This document shows, piece by piece, positions 36,987 through 47,379 of a stretch of 64,000 bases of DNA. Numbering within the stretch: position 1 is the stretch's first letter; each line of letters opens with the position of its first letter. Source of the stretch: Maribacter sp. 1_MG-2023 (GTDB lineage Bacteria > Bacteroidota > Bacteroidia > Flavobacteriales > Flavobacteriaceae); the NCBI RefSeq assembly GCF_030547005.1, contig NZ_JAUOPN010000010.1, forward strand, positions 100,966-164,965, written 5' to 3'. The notes below the pieces were generated by a model, which saw only the letters and a program-made list of their open reading frames with translations, searched no databases and had not been told where the DNA came from. A program made the position numbers and the translations under genes.

Positions 36987-39900
36987 TTATAATGTTAAGA
37001 AATTAATGTCTGTAGCGGTTTCGTTATACGCTTTTAACTTATCTAAATAGCCCAATTTTATATCATAGGCACTTTCTAAACTTTGTATATATTGAAAGAA
37101 ATCAATTTCACCATTTCTAAAACTGATGGTTGCGGTCTTCAATATTTCATCTGATAGCTCTGTACCTTCGTTCTCATAGTAATTCAGTGAATTTTGAATT
37201 TGAAGGATTTGCTGCTCTAAGATTTCTTGCTTCGATTTTATCTGGATTTTATATGCAACGGACTCAGCTACCGCTCTTTCTTTAGCAATTTTAGACGCCT
37301 TGATTCTAGAGGCATTACCACTGAATATTAGCGGAATTTTTAGGCCAAGTTGATAACCCAAAAGATTTTCGTTCAATTTTGAGTTTGTACCTTGAAAATA
37401 GGCTAAACTAATATCTGGTAATAGTTGCTGTTTTTCTAGTTTACGGGCTGCGGCAATTAGTTGCATATTATTCTCATAGTACACAGACTCAGGAGAAGCA
37501 TCTACCTTTACATCTTTAATGTCAATTTTTAAATTCATTTCTTGAGAAATAACCAAACTATCCTTTACCTGAATTAATTGCAGTAAATTGGAATACGCAG
37601 CAAACTTTTCCTGTATAGCTTGCTGATAGTCCAGGTTGATTTTTCGTTGTTTAGAGGCTGCGGTTATTTTCTCTAAATAATTGGTTCCCCCTAGTTCAAA
37701 CCTTCTAGCTGCTACCTTTGAAAAATTGGCATACAAACTATCTAGCCTTTTATAAACCCTAACTTTTTCTCTTGCAATTTGATAGTCGTAATAACCTCTG
37801 GTAACATCTCTAGTTAGTGCCTTACGCTGAATATCATATTCACTTTGCACCAAAGTAGTTTTCACCTTATTGACTTTCTTTTCCGAAAAATAGGCAGTCG
37901 GAAAACGAAAATCTTGCTGAACACCAAATACTTTTAACGGTACATCATTGATGGCAAGGTTATTCTCATCATATTCATAATACACATGGGTTTTATTGAA
38001 CATAAGTGCGCTATTGATCAATGCTTCAGATTCATCAACTTTTAGTCGACCAGCTTTTAAACCCATGTTATTTTCTATAGCTAGAGGAATTAATTCATCA
38101 AGATTCTGACTATTTGATTCTTGTGCCGATACACCAATGGATATAAGCAATGCTATAAAAGCAATACCATTTTGTAAAGTTGTTTTTGGTATTGGCTTTC
38201 TTGAATTTTCATGTTTATCAAAAATGGAATACAACACCGGTAACACCACCAAGGTTAATATGGTTGCCGTAAACAACCCACCTATTACAACGCTTGCTAA
38301 AGGTCGTTGAACTTCTGCTCCTGCATTTGTAGAAATTGCCATGGGCAAGAAACCAAGTGCTGCAGCAGATGCTGTTAATAATACCGCTCGTAAACGGTCT
38401 TTTGTACCTTGCTTTATTAAATCGTCTAAACTCTCAAAAGAATACTTTTTTAACTCTTTAAAATGCTCTATCAAAACGATACCGTTTAATACTGCAATAC
38501 CGAACAATGCTATGAAACCTACCCCTGCAGAAATACTGAACGGTAAGCCTCTCATCCATAATAACAATACTCCACCAACTGCTGCCAGCGGAATTGCCGA
38601 GTAAATCATTAGGGCTTCTTTTACCGACTTAAATGCGAAGTATAGCAATACAAAAATGAGTACAAGTGCTATAGGTACTGCCACTAATAACCGGTCTCGG
38701 GCACTTTGTAAATTTTCAAATTGACCACCATAGGTAATGGTATACCCTGCTGGTAATTTTACATTTTCATTAATTAATTTTTGAACATCATCTACAACCG
38801 ATTGTAAATCTCGGTTACGAACATTCACTCCCACTACCGTTCGTCTCTTGGTATCATCTCTTGATATTTTTGCAGCACCTATTTTATACGTGATATCTGC
38901 CAGCTCGCTTAAAGGAATCTTTCCTCCATCGGGCAAATCAACATATAGGTTTTTAAGGTCATCTATATCTTGTCGTTTTGCTTTATCTAATCGCACGACT
39001 AAATCGAACCGCTTTTCTCCTTCAAAAACATTACCGGCAGTTTTACCGGCAAATCCCATAGAGACCAAATCGTTCAGTTCTCGAATATTTAATCCGAAGC
39101 GGGCAATTTTAGCGCGGTCATAATCAACACTCATTTCAGGTAATCCCGCTATTTTCTCTACGCTAATATCTGCAGCTCCTTCAACGTCTTTAATCAATGC
39201 TCCGATTTCATTTCCTTTTTTAGCTAATACATCTAAATCAGGACCGAATATCTTTATAGCAATATCTGCACGAACACCTGTAATTAGTTCATTAAAACGC
39301 ATCTCTATGGGCTGAGTGAACTCTACTTCCATACCCGGAATAATGACTAATGCCTCTTTGAATTTATCTGCAAGCTCATCTTTAGATTTGGCACTTGTCC
39401 ACTCCCCTTTCGGTGCCAACTTGATGATGACATCACTTTCTTCCATAGACATGGGATCGGTGGGTACTTCGGCAGCTCCAATTCTAGTGACTACCTGCTG
39501 AACCTCTGGGAAATTCTCGAGTAAAATCTTCTCAATCTCGGTAGTTATCTCTACGGTTTTACTTAATGAAGTTCCTGTTTTTAAAACCGGTTGAATAACA
39601 AAATCACCTTCATCTAAAGTGGGCACAAACTCCCCGCCCATGGTAGTGTATAAAATAGTAGCGCCTATAAGTAGTATCGCCGCAATTCCTAAAACCAATT
39701 TCTTGCTCTGCAAAGCCCAATTTATAATAGGTTCATACTTCTTATTCAACCATTTCATTAAACGAACAGATATGTTTTTATCTGACTCTTTTGACGGTTT
39801 TAAGAATATCGATGCAGCTACGGGTACATAAGTAAAACACAATATCATTGCACCAATTAATGCGAAACTAAAAGTCAATGCCATAGGCTTGAACATTTTA

Positions 39901-41324
39901 CCTTCTACTCCGCTTAAAGATAGAATGGGAATAAAAACAATTAATATAATCAACTGCCCAAAAATGGCAGAATTCATCATTTTAGAAGCTCCGTTGAAAG
40001 TTATTTCATCTTTTAGCTGCTGCTGTTCTGTTTTGTGCAAACTATTAATCTCCTGTTGCTTTCTTGTGATTTCAAAGGCTATAAATTCTACAATAATTAC
40101 GGCGCCATCTATAATAATACCGAAATCTATAGCACCTAAGCTCATTAAATTAGCATCGACACCAAATATGTACATGAGTGATAATGCGAATAACAAACAC
40201 AAAGGAATTACAGATGCGACTACTAAACCTGACCTAAAATTACCCAGCAGTAATACCACTACAAAAATGACAATTAAACACCCTAGTATTAAATTCTCGC
40301 TTACCGTAAATGTAGTTTTTGCAATAAGCTCGCTTCTTTCTAAAAACGGATTAATATAAACGCCTTTTGGTAACGAAGTTGAAATTTCGGCCACGCGTTC
40401 TTTTACCGCTTCAATCACTTTTTTAGAGTTCGCATCTTTCAACATCATTACCTGGCCCAATACCTTCTCACCTTCGCCATTACCAGTAATAGCACCAAAA
40501 CGAACTGCGCTACCGAAGTCAACGGTAGCGACATCTTTAATATAAATTGGTAATCCATCTTTAGTGCTAATTACAATATTTCGAATATCTTCAAGAGATG
40601 AAACCAACCCTTCTCCTCTAATAAAGAAAGCCTGATTCACCTTTTCGATATAACTGCCACCCGAAACACTATTGTTAGTTTCCAGCGCTTTAAAAACATC
40701 ACTAGCAGTAATGTTCATGGCATTTAGTTTTTGGGTATTTATAGCAACTTCGTATTGTTTTAGAAATCCGCCCCAGGTGTTTACCTCAACCACACCGGGT
40801 ATACCAGACAATTGGCGTTTTACTATCCAATCTTGTATGGTTCGCAGTTCGGTCTTGGTATATTCATTTTTGTATTCTGGTTCTACTTCTAAAACATATT
40901 GGTAGATTTCACCTAACCCTGTAGTTATCGGTCCCATTTGTGGCGTACCAAAACCGGCTGGAATTTTCTCTGAAGCCGAAGCTATTTTCTCTGCTATAAG
41001 TTGTCTCGGCAAATACGTACCTAAATCATCGTCAAAAACGATGGTGACCACAGACAAACCAAATTTAGATACCGAGCGAATTTCTTTGACTCCAGGTAAG
41101 TTTGCCATTTCAAGTTCTACGGGATATGTTATGAATTGCTCCATATCTTGCGTAGATAAATTACGTGATGTCGTAATTACCTGCACCTGATTATTGGTGA
41201 CATCTGGCACTGCCCCAATAGGTATTTGTGAAAGTGCAAATAGCCCATACCCAATAATGAATACCGTAAACAAAAGAATAATGAGCTTATTCTTTAAACT
41301 GAAATTAATAATATGTGATAGCAT
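36987..41324 (-). CDS. CzcA-type heavy-metal RND pump fused to a TolC-like outer-membrane factor
   Basis: A 1445-residue polyprotein. Residues 1 to about 1035 are a complete heavy-metal RND transporter with twelve membrane helices and the TM4 signature AIDFGIIIDGAVIIVE (D400, D406), of the divalent-cation (Czc-like) rather than the copper (CusA) type. A second signal-peptide-like segment lies at about 1043-1068, ending ISIGVSAQ. From about 1069 to the end is a TolC/CzcC-like outer-membrane channel monomer with long helices. The bases for the channel part are 36987-38120. Cleavage by signal peptidase after the internal signal could free the channel. This fusion is recurrent in Bacteroidota. 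Confidence 0.93.
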   Translation of the reverse strand: MLSHIINFSLKNKLIILLFTVFIIGYGLFALSQIPIGAVPDVTNNQVQVITTSRNLSTQDMEQFITYPVELEMANLPGVKEIRSVSKFGLSVVTIVFDDDLGTYLPRQLIAEKIASASEKIPAGFGTPQMGPITTGLGEIYQYVLEVEPEYKNEYTKTELRTIQDWIVKRQLSGIPGVVEVNTWGGFLKQYEVAINTQKLNAMNITASDVFKALETNNSVSGGSYIEKVNQAFFIRGEGLVSSLEDIRNIVISTKDGLPIYIKDVATVDFGSAVRFGAITGNGEGEKVLGQVMMLKDANSKKVIEAVKERVAEISTSLPKGVYINPFLERSELIAKTTFTVSENLILGCLIVIFVVVLLLGNFRSGLVVASVIPLCLLFALSLMYIFGVDANLMSLGAIDFGIIIDGAVIIVEFIAFEITRKQQEINSLHKTEQQQLKDEITFNGASKMMNSAIFGQLIILIVFIPILSLSGVEGKMFKPMALTFSFALIGAMILCFTYVPVAASIFLKPSKESDKNISVRLMKWLNKKYEPIINWALQSKKLVLGIAAILLIGATILYTTMGGEFVPTLDEGDFVIQPVLKTGTSLSKTVEITTEIEKILLENFPEVQQVVTRIGAAEVPTDPMSMEESDVIIKLAPKGEWTSAKSKDELADKFKEALVIIPGMEVEFTQPIEMRFNELITGVRADIAIKIFGPDLDVLAKKGNEIGALIKDVEGAADISVEKIAGLPEMSVDYDRAKIARFGLNIRELNDLVSMGFAGKTAGNVFEGEKRFDLVVRLDKAKRQDIDDLKNLYVDLPDGGKIPLSELADITYKIGAAKISRDDTKRRTVVGVNVRNRDLQSVVDDVQKLINENVKLPAGYTITYGGQFENLQSARDRLLVAVPIALVLIFVLLYFAFKSVKEALMIYSAIPLAAVGGVLLLWMRGLPFSISAGVGFIALFGIAVLNGIVLIEHFKELKKYSFESLDDLIKQGTKDRLRAVLLTASAAALGFLPMAISTNAGAEVQRPLASVVIGGLFTATILTLVVLPVLYSIFDKHENSRKPIPKTTLQNGIAFIALLISIGVSAQESNSQNLDELIPLAIENNMGLKAGRLKVDESEALINSALMFNKTHVYYEYDENNLAINDVPLKVFGVQQDFRFPTAYFSEKKVNKVKTTLVQSEYDIQRKALTRDVTRGYYDYQIAREKVRVYKRLDSLYANFSKVAARRFELGGTNYLEKITAASKQRKINLDYQQAIQEKFAAYSNLLQLIQVKDSLVISQEMNLKIDIKDVKVDASPESVYYENNMQLIAAARKLEKQQLLPDISLAYFQGTNSKLNENLLGYQLGLKIPLIFSGNASRIKASKIAKERAVAESVAYKIQIKSKQEILEQQILQIQNSLNYYENEGTELSDEILKTATISFRNGEIDFFQYIQSLESAYDIKLGYLDKLKAYNETATDINFLTL

Positions 41325-41401
41325 CTTTTCATATAAATCAACGTGAATCGCTCAAATTCATAAACATGAATTTGAACTAAAAAATTAAAAAATCGATTGT
41401 A

Positions 41402-41803
41402 TTATGAAATGCGGGGCGGCTGTAAAATGCCTTGTGAGTGTAATGAAGAAGATGGTGCTTGATAATAGAAATTTGCGTCTGTATAATCTGAAAATTCTAC
41501 TTCGTTTAATTCTGATTTGTACGTGCTGAAAATGACATCGGCAACAGAAATATGCGATGCACCACTATGATTAAAAGGTAATTTTTCGTGATCTTTCTTT
41601 TCCTCTTGATGATCACGTTGATGGTCTGCCTTTAACTCACCATAATGCTTAGATAGAAAAACAATTACATTATCGCCATATTGCTCACTATGAAATTGAG
41701 CGTGCTCAATCAATTCATCTAACTGAACAATATCATCATAATGCACACCAAAGCTTTGCAGCATGATGAGCGATGATAACAATATGGAAAACAGTTTGTT
41801 CAC
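41402..41803 (-). CDS. His-rich exported protein upstream of metal efflux genes
   Basis: A 133-residue protein with a short signal peptide (to about residue 18), then a His/Asp/Glu-rich body (YDDIVQLDELIEHAQFHSEQ and ADHQRDHQEEKKDHEK). The start is GTG at 41803. The C-terminal tail GILQPPRIS resembles small proteins that accompany CzcA/CusA genes in Bacteroidota. It may bind or sense metal in the periplasm. It is 77 bases upstream of the pump and likely first in that operon. Confidence 0.75.
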   Translation of the reverse strand: MNKLFSILLSSLIMLQSFGVHYDDIVQLDELIEHAQFHSEQYGDNVIVFLSKHYGELKADHQRDHQEEKKDHEKLPFNHSGASHISVADVIFSTYKSELNEVEFSDYTDANFYYQAPSSSLHSQGILQPPRIS

Positions 41804-41891
41804 GTTAGTAAAATTAATAAAATTATTAATTCATATTATTTAAATTCAGTTTAAACTAAATCGGATTTAGCTTTAAAACACTTCCATTTTA

Positions 41892-42842
41892 TTAATCATC
41901 AGTTAAGTGATATACATCTCTAAGTACTGAAATAACCATACCCTCATCATACGTTTTTAAATCATACCTAATTTTAAGTTTTGTGCCTAATGGGGCATAA
42001 TAATATACCCGCCAAGCATCGCCTTCACCAAGACCAATACAGCCATTTGAATATGCCTTGCCTAGTGTTTTAGGATTTGTAGTTGGATGAATCATCTGTC
42101 CATTTCTAATATTATTTATCTCAGTTTCGATCCATGGTATTTGAGGCATCATAGTGGTTTTACCATCATCTCTTCTGGTTACATAAAAACGTTTTCCATT
42201 TACCGGATTATAAAAATCTGGATGCTTTTCATGCCTTACTATCGTACCCTTGCCTGTTTTTGTTCTTAAATCTGTTACCCGATCGCCAAACTTTAAATAC
42301 CGTTCTCGATACTGCCCCACTCTCACCGGAAATGTTTCTAATAAAACAGAATCTTGATATATACGTAATTTATATTCTGGTATATTAACGTCAATTTGGG
42401 TAGCTAAAAAATCTTCCAGTATTCTACAAGCTGTAATTGAATCTGGCAACATCAACTCGCTACCTTTTGGCAAAACAATCATTTGCTTTTGGTCATAAAC
42501 AAAAGAATCACGCGCCATCACTCTATAATAATCTGTATTCGCCAAAGTATCAATAATCCACGGGTTATTACGTACCAATAAATGTTCAGATAGCGCATAT
42601 GGCACTAGTGTATCATATTTGCTCACTACAGAATCCATGAATTGAAAATAGCTGGCAACCTTAATATTCTTCGAAATTTTTACGCTCTCAAACTTTTTTG
42701 CCACTTCTTTAGGGGGTATTAGTACTGCTGTACTATCTATCTGTAAAGCTCCAATATCTGTCTGTTTCTTAGACTGGCAAGAAATAAACATTACTGTGGT
42801 GAAAATGAATAAAACTATTTTTATACTATTGATTTTAAGCAT
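41892..42842 (-). CDS. L,D-transpeptidase (YkuD family) lipoprotein
   Basis: A 316-residue lipoprotein (Cys22 lipobox) with a C-terminal YkuD domain. The catalytic pattern has His252 (MIHPTTNPKTLG) and Cys268 in YSNGCIGLGEGDAW. A substrate-binding LysM-like or linker region precedes it. It forms 3-3 crosslinks or attaches proteins to peptidoglycan. A single gene with its own upstream region; no neighbours of related function. Confidence 0.9.
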   Translation of the reverse strand: MLKINSIKIVLFIFTTVMFISCQSKKQTDIGALQIDSTAVLIPPKEVAKKFESVKISKNIKVASYFQFMDSVVSKYDTLVPYALSEHLLVRNNPWIIDTLANTDYYRVMARDSFVYDQKQMIVLPKGSELMLPDSITACRILEDFLATQIDVNIPEYKLRIYQDSVLLETFPVRVGQYRERYLKFGDRVTDLRTKTGKGTIVRHEKHPDFYNPVNGKRFYVTRRDDGKTTMMPQIPWIETEINNIRNGQMIHPTTNPKTLGKAYSNGCIGLGEGDAWRVYYYAPLGTKLKIRYDLKTYDEGMVISVLRDVYHLTDD

Positions 42843-42900
42843 GTGGTATTCTTATTTGATAATTCCTGAAAATTTAATATTGAGATTTTAGAGAGTGCTT

Positions 42901-43668
42901 TTAAGTAGTTCTAACTGACTTTTTCTCGCCAAACCACCACTTGGTTCGCATTGGTTTTTTAATAAGTTTAAATCTTTTGACGGCATGTTCTTTTAAATGT
43001 TCTTTCATTTCATCAACAGAATCGGTCAAGAACATTAAGTCCATATCCTTTTTAGATATACTTTCATTTTCTGCCATCGTTTGTATTTGATGATATAACT
43101 CTTTATGATATTCTTTTCCGAAAATGACTACCGGAAAATCTTGAATCATTTTTGTCTGTATTAAGGTGACTGCTTCAAAAAGCTCATCTAAGGTACCAAT
43201 GCCACCAGGCAATACAACAAATGCGAAGGAGTACTTGAGTAGTAAAAATTTTCTAATAAAGAAATAGGGAATATTTATCCATTTATGTAAATACAGATTC
43301 GGTTTTTGCTCATGCGGCAGTATTATATTGCATCCTATTGAATATCCATTATTTAGGTAAGCTCCTTTATTTGCTGCCTCCATAATACCGGGTCCGCCAC
43401 CTGTCATTACCGTAAAGCCCATTTCAGATAAAGCTTTACCTACTTCCTCTGCTTGTTTATAATATGGATTATCTTCTTTAAAACGGGCAGATCCAAATAC
43501 GGTAACACACGGACCAATAAAATGTAGTTTTCTAAACGCCCTAATAAACTGATACTGTACCTTAAACGTAAACCACAATTCTTTAAACCGACTTCGTGGT
43601 CCGTCAAGAAAAGAACGTTCTTCACTTAAAAAGAAAGAATTAGTACTTGTTTTTGTTTCGTTCGGCAT
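42901..43668 (-). CDS. LOG/TIGR00730 family Rossmann protein
   Basis: A Rossmann-fold protein of the LOG (Lonely Guy) family with the GGGPGIMEAANKGA and PGGIGTLDELFE motifs; the latter contains the catalytic Arg/Glu region of nucleoside 5'-monophosphate phosphoribohydrolases. The longer frame starts TTG at 43716; the ATG at 43668 gives 255 aa and is preferred, although neither has a clear ribosome site. A perfect 13-bp inverted repeat lies upstream. Functions range from purine nucleotide cleavage to cytokinin-like activation; the role here is unknown. Confidence 0.88.
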   Translation of the reverse strand: MPNETKTSTNSFFLSEERSFLDGPRSRFKELWFTFKVQYQFIRAFRKLHFIGPCVTVFGSARFKEDNPYYKQAEEVGKALSEMGFTVMTGGGPGIMEAANKGAYLNNGYSIGCNIILPHEQKPNLYLHKWINIPYFFIRKFLLLKYSFAFVVLPGGIGTLDELFEAVTLIQTKMIQDFPVVIFGKEYHKELYHQIQTMAENESISKKDMDLMFLTDSVDEMKEHLKEHAVKRFKLIKKPMRTKWWFGEKKSVRTT

Positions 43669-43725
43669 TTGGTAATCTGAATTTTTAATAGAACCAAATG
43701 TAGTTGTTACCGACAAAGGTGAAAA

Positions 43726-43766
43726 TGACTTATCTCATGTTTATAATATGAGATAAGTCATTTTTA
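43726..43766. promoter_or_regulatory. perfect 13-bp inverted repeat upstream of the LOG gene
   Basis: TGACTTATCTCAT (43726-43738) and ATGAGATAAGTCA (43748-43760), 9-base spacer, then TTTTTAAG. It lies 58 bases upstream of the LOG-gene ATG. No gene ends nearby on the plus strand, so an operator or stem-loop regulator seems more likely than a terminator, but neither is proven. Confidence 0.4.
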
Positions 43767-43962
43767 AGCATGAGTATCCTAGCTATTTTTGACACTTCAA
43801 ATGCGATGCTTAAGCTTCTTGTATTATTAAAACCATAGAAACCATGACTTCAAATACAACTTTAGAATTATCAACTTTAACCTAAAGTGTCAGATTTTCA
43901 CATTGTAAGCCCTAATCCGTAAAGAATCCTATAAATTTGTTAAACACTAATCCCTTTTACAC

Positions 43963-46056
43963 GTGAGTAAAGCTATATATATTGTTACTACAGAACCCAA
44001 TAGTGGAAAATCTATTGTCTCATTAGGTCTTATGCAACTACTTTTAGGTAGAACTGCCAAAGTAGGCTATTTCAGACCTATTATCGACGATGTGTGCAAT
44101 GGTAAAACTGATAACCACATTGATACTGTTCTCAGCTACTTTAATGTTGATATGAAACCAGAAGAGGCTTATGCATATACGCGTAGCCAAGTGGTTCAAT
44201 TAAAGAACCAGGACAAAGACGACGAAATTGTAGGGCATATTATACACAAGTATAAAACCATTGAAAATAAATTCGATTTTGTTTTAGTGGAAGGAACCGA
44301 TTTTTCTGGAGAAGGTGCAATTATTGAGTGGGATATAAACGTGCTTATTGCTAAAAATTTAGGTATACCGGCTGTAATTCTCGCAAGCGGAAAGAATAAA
44401 ACCTTAGATGAGTTAGTTGGCAACCTTTACATGGCTTACGACTCTTTTAAAGAGAAAGGTGTTGAGGTACTGCTTATTGTAGCCAACAAGGTACAACCAG
44501 AAAATATTACTATTGTTTCTAACGGATTAAAAGAAAAACTGCCTGATGATATTTTGGTAGGTACTATACCCGTAAATAATGTTTTAGGTAGCCCAACATT
44601 GAAAGAGATTGCTCTAGAGCTAGATGCTAAAGTTCTTTTTGGCGAAGATTATATAAACAACCAAGTCGGTAGTTTTAGCGTTGGCGCTATGCAGTTACGT
44701 AATTACCTGACGCATTTAAAAAGCGATAGTCTTGTTATAACACCTGGTGATCGTGCAGATATTATATTAGGAGCACTACAGGCGAATATATCAACAAATT
44801 ACCCTAGTCTTTCTGGTATTGTTTTAACTGGTGGTCTTATTCCCGAAGATTCTATTATTAAGTTAATAGAAGGTCTTTCTGATATTATTCCTATTCTATC
44901 GGTTGCCAGAGGAACTTTCTATGTCACCAATAAAATAGGTACTATTAGACCACGTATTTACGCCGAAAACACTGAAAAAATACAAACATCTATTCAAGAT
45001 TTCGAGAAGTATGTACCTACCGAAGAATTGGCTGAAAAGCTAATTACGTTTAAAGCGAAAGGTATAACCCCTAGAATGTTTCAATATAACCTTCTTCAAA
45101 AGGCTAAATCTTCGAAGAAGCATATCGTTTTACCCGAAGGTTTAGATGAACGTATTTTATTGGCGACCAAAAAACTGATCGATGCCGATGCTGTTTCTAT
45201 TACTCTTTTAGGAAATAAGGAACAGATTATTTCTAAAATTAAAGAATTAGATATCGATTTAGACACCAATGATATCAATATTATAGATCCAACTGCATCT
45301 GACCGTTTTTTAGATTACGCCACTACCCTATTTGAATTGCGTAAACATAAAAATGTAAACTTGGCAATGGCCCAAGATTTAATGGAAGATGTATCATATT
45401 TTGGTACTATGATGGTACATAAAGGTCATGCCGACGGTATGGTATCGGGTGCTATACATACTACTCAACATACCATTAGACCAGCACTTCAGTTCATTAA
45501 AACAAAACCTGGCGTTTCTATAGTATCCTCTATATTTTTTATGTGCCTACCAAACAGGGTTACCGTTTTTGGAGATTGTGCCATAAACCCTAACCCTAAT
45601 TCTGAGCAGTTATCTGAAATTGCTATTTCATCTGCTGCTACAAGTGCTGCCTTTGGTATTGAGCCAAAAATAGCCATGCTATCTTATTCATCAGGTGCTT
45701 CTGGTGTGGGTGAAGATGTTGACAGAGTTAGAAAAGCGACGGAAATTATTAAAGAAAAAAGACCCGATCTTAAAGTTGAAGGTCCTATTCAATATGACGC
45801 TGCGGTAGATGCTAAAGTCGGACTCAGTAAATTGCCGGATTCTGAAGTTGCAGGGCAAGCTAGCGTGTTTATATTTCCTGATTTAAATACCGGTAACAAC
45901 ACATACAAAGCTGTTCAACGTGAAACTGGTGCTTTGGCTATCGGACCAATGTTACAGGGTTTAAACAAACCTGTTAACGATTTAAGCCGTGGCTGTACCG
46001 TAGATGATATTTTTAATACCGTAATAATAACTGCTATTCAAGCAGAAGGATTTTAA
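43963..46056 (+). CDS. pta: phosphate acetyltransferase (long form)
   Basis: A 697-residue Pta: N-terminal P-loop-like domain (TTEPNSGKSIVSLGL), DRTGG-type middle domain, and C-terminal PTA_PTB catalytic domain (from about residue 375). It interconverts acetyl-CoA and acetyl phosphate. The start is GTG at 43963. ackA begins 10 bases after the stop, so pta-ackA is an operon for acetate overflow or acetyl-phosphate supply. Confidence 0.96.
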   Translation: MSKAIYIVTTEPNSGKSIVSLGLMQLLLGRTAKVGYFRPIIDDVCNGKTDNHIDTVLSYFNVDMKPEEAYAYTRSQVVQLKNQDKDDEIVGHIIHKYKTIENKFDFVLVEGTDFSGEGAIIEWDINVLIAKNLGIPAVILASGKNKTLDELVGNLYMAYDSFKEKGVEVLLIVANKVQPENITIVSNGLKEKLPDDILVGTIPVNNVLGSPTLKEIALELDAKVLFGEDYINNQVGSFSVGAMQLRNYLTHLKSDSLVITPGDRADIILGALQANISTNYPSLSGIVLTGGLIPEDSIIKLIEGLSDIIPILSVARGTFYVTNKIGTIRPRIYAENTEKIQTSIQDFEKYVPTEELAEKLITFKAKGITPRMFQYNLLQKAKSSKKHIVLPEGLDERILLATKKLIDADAVSITLLGNKEQIISKIKELDIDLDTNDINIIDPTASDRFLDYATTLFELRKHKNVNLAMAQDLMEDVSYFGTMMVHKGHADGMVSGAIHTTQHTIRPALQFIKTKPGVSIVSSIFFMCLPNRVTVFGDCAINPNPNSEQLSEIAISSAATSAAFGIEPKIAMLSYSSGASGVGEDVDRVRKATEIIKEKRPDLKVEGPIQYDAAVDAKVGLSKLPDSEVAGQASVFIFPDLNTGNNTYKAVQRETGALAIGPMLQGLNKPVNDLSRGCTVDDIFNTVIITAIQAEGF

Positions 46057-46066
46057 ACCAATTTTC

Positions 46067-47251
46067 ATGAATATTTTAATTATCAATTCCGGCAGTTCTT
46101 CTATAAAATATCAACTTTTAGAAATGCCTTCCACCAAAGTTATTTGCGTTGGCTCCATAGAGCGTATTGGTAGTACAGATGCCATATCCAACTATAAAAC
46201 CGATAACAATAAGGTTGAAAAAATTTATGAAATTGCAAACCATAAAGCCGGTCTAGAACGAATTACCTCACTCTTATTAGATGCTGAAATTGGTATACTA
46301 AAAAGTACCGAAGAAATTGATGCTATAGGGCATCGCGTTGTTCATGGCGGTAGCGATTATACAGAAACCACTTTAATTAACGAAGAGGTTAAGAGTAAGA
46401 TTAAAATGCTCTCTAGTTTAGCTCCTTTACACAACCCTGCTAATTTGCAAGGTATCGTTATGGCAGAAGAAATCTTTACTACAGCAAAACAAGTGGTGGT
46501 TTTTGATACCGCCTTTCACGGTACTGTTCCTGTTAAAGCTAAAAAATATGCTATTCCTAATGAATTATATGAGAAAGACGGAATTCAAGCATACGGATTT
46601 CATGGTACTAGTCATAAATATGTTTCTGAAAAAGCAAATGAGTATCTGCATAAAGAAAACACAAAACTAATTTCTATTCACTTAGGCAACGGGTGTAGTA
46701 TTACCGCAATTAAAGACGGAAAAAGTATTGACCATAGTATGGGCTTCGCTCCTTCGAACGGACTTATAATGGGTACCAGAAGTGGAGATATTGATCACTC
46801 TATCATTTATTATATGGTGAATACCTTAGGATATAGCTTAGATGATGTCAACGAATTACTAAACAAAAAAAGTGGTATGCTTGGTCTTACCAGCTCTAAT
46901 GACCTACGTGATATTGAAGAGGAAGCTAGCAATGGTAATGCTAACTGTATTTTAGCTTTAGAAATGAATGCTTATCGTATCAAGAAATATATCGGAACAT
47001 ATACCGCGACAATGAACGGACTTGATGCCATTATATTTACTGCAGGTATTGGTGAAAATTCTAGCCTTATGCGTCAATTAGTTTGTAAGGATATGGAATA
47101 TTTTAATTTTGAATTAGATGATTCAAAAAACGAACTAAGATCAAAAAATATTAGAGAAGTAAATACCCCAGAATCTAAGGTTAAAATTTTAGTCATCCCT
47201 ACAAATGAAGAATTAGAAATTGCAAAGCAGGTCTATGAGTTACTTCACTAA
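46067..47251 (+). CDS. ackA: acetate kinase
   Basis: A 394-residue ASKHA-fold kinase interconverting acetyl phosphate and acetate with ADP/ATP. Motifs: NSGSSSIKYQL at residues 7-17, FDTAFHGTVP, GFHGTSHKYV and HLGNGCS, with GMGENS-like FTAGIGENS near the end. Length is normal. Second gene of pta-ackA. Confidence 0.97.
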   Translation: MNILIINSGSSSIKYQLLEMPSTKVICVGSIERIGSTDAISNYKTDNNKVEKIYEIANHKAGLERITSLLLDAEIGILKSTEEIDAIGHRVVHGGSDYTETTLINEEVKSKIKMLSSLAPLHNPANLQGIVMAEEIFTTAKQVVVFDTAFHGTVPVKAKKYAIPNELYEKDGIQAYGFHGTSHKYVSEKANEYLHKENTKLISIHLGNGCSITAIKDGKSIDHSMGFAPSNGLIMGTRSGDIDHSIIYYMVNTLGYSLDDVNELLNKKSGMLGLTSSNDLRDIEEEASNGNANCILALEMNAYRIKKYIGTYTATMNGLDAIIFTAGIGENSSLMRQLVCKDMEYFNFELDDSKNELRSKNIREVNTPESKVKILVIPTNEELEIAKQVYELLH

Positions 47252-47379
47252 TTTTCAGTGAAATGTAATCGCAGTTTTGTTTTTCTATTTACGCTAGTAT
47301 AATTTTTGCATATGATTTAAATCATATGTCAGGCATTTTTAAATGTTTAAATTTATATTGAAATATTAAATTCAATATT

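Noticed and set aside
36987..41324. Two separate genes wrongly merged
   Set aside because: The frame is continuous with no stop or second ribosome site at the junction; the fusion is known in the phylum.
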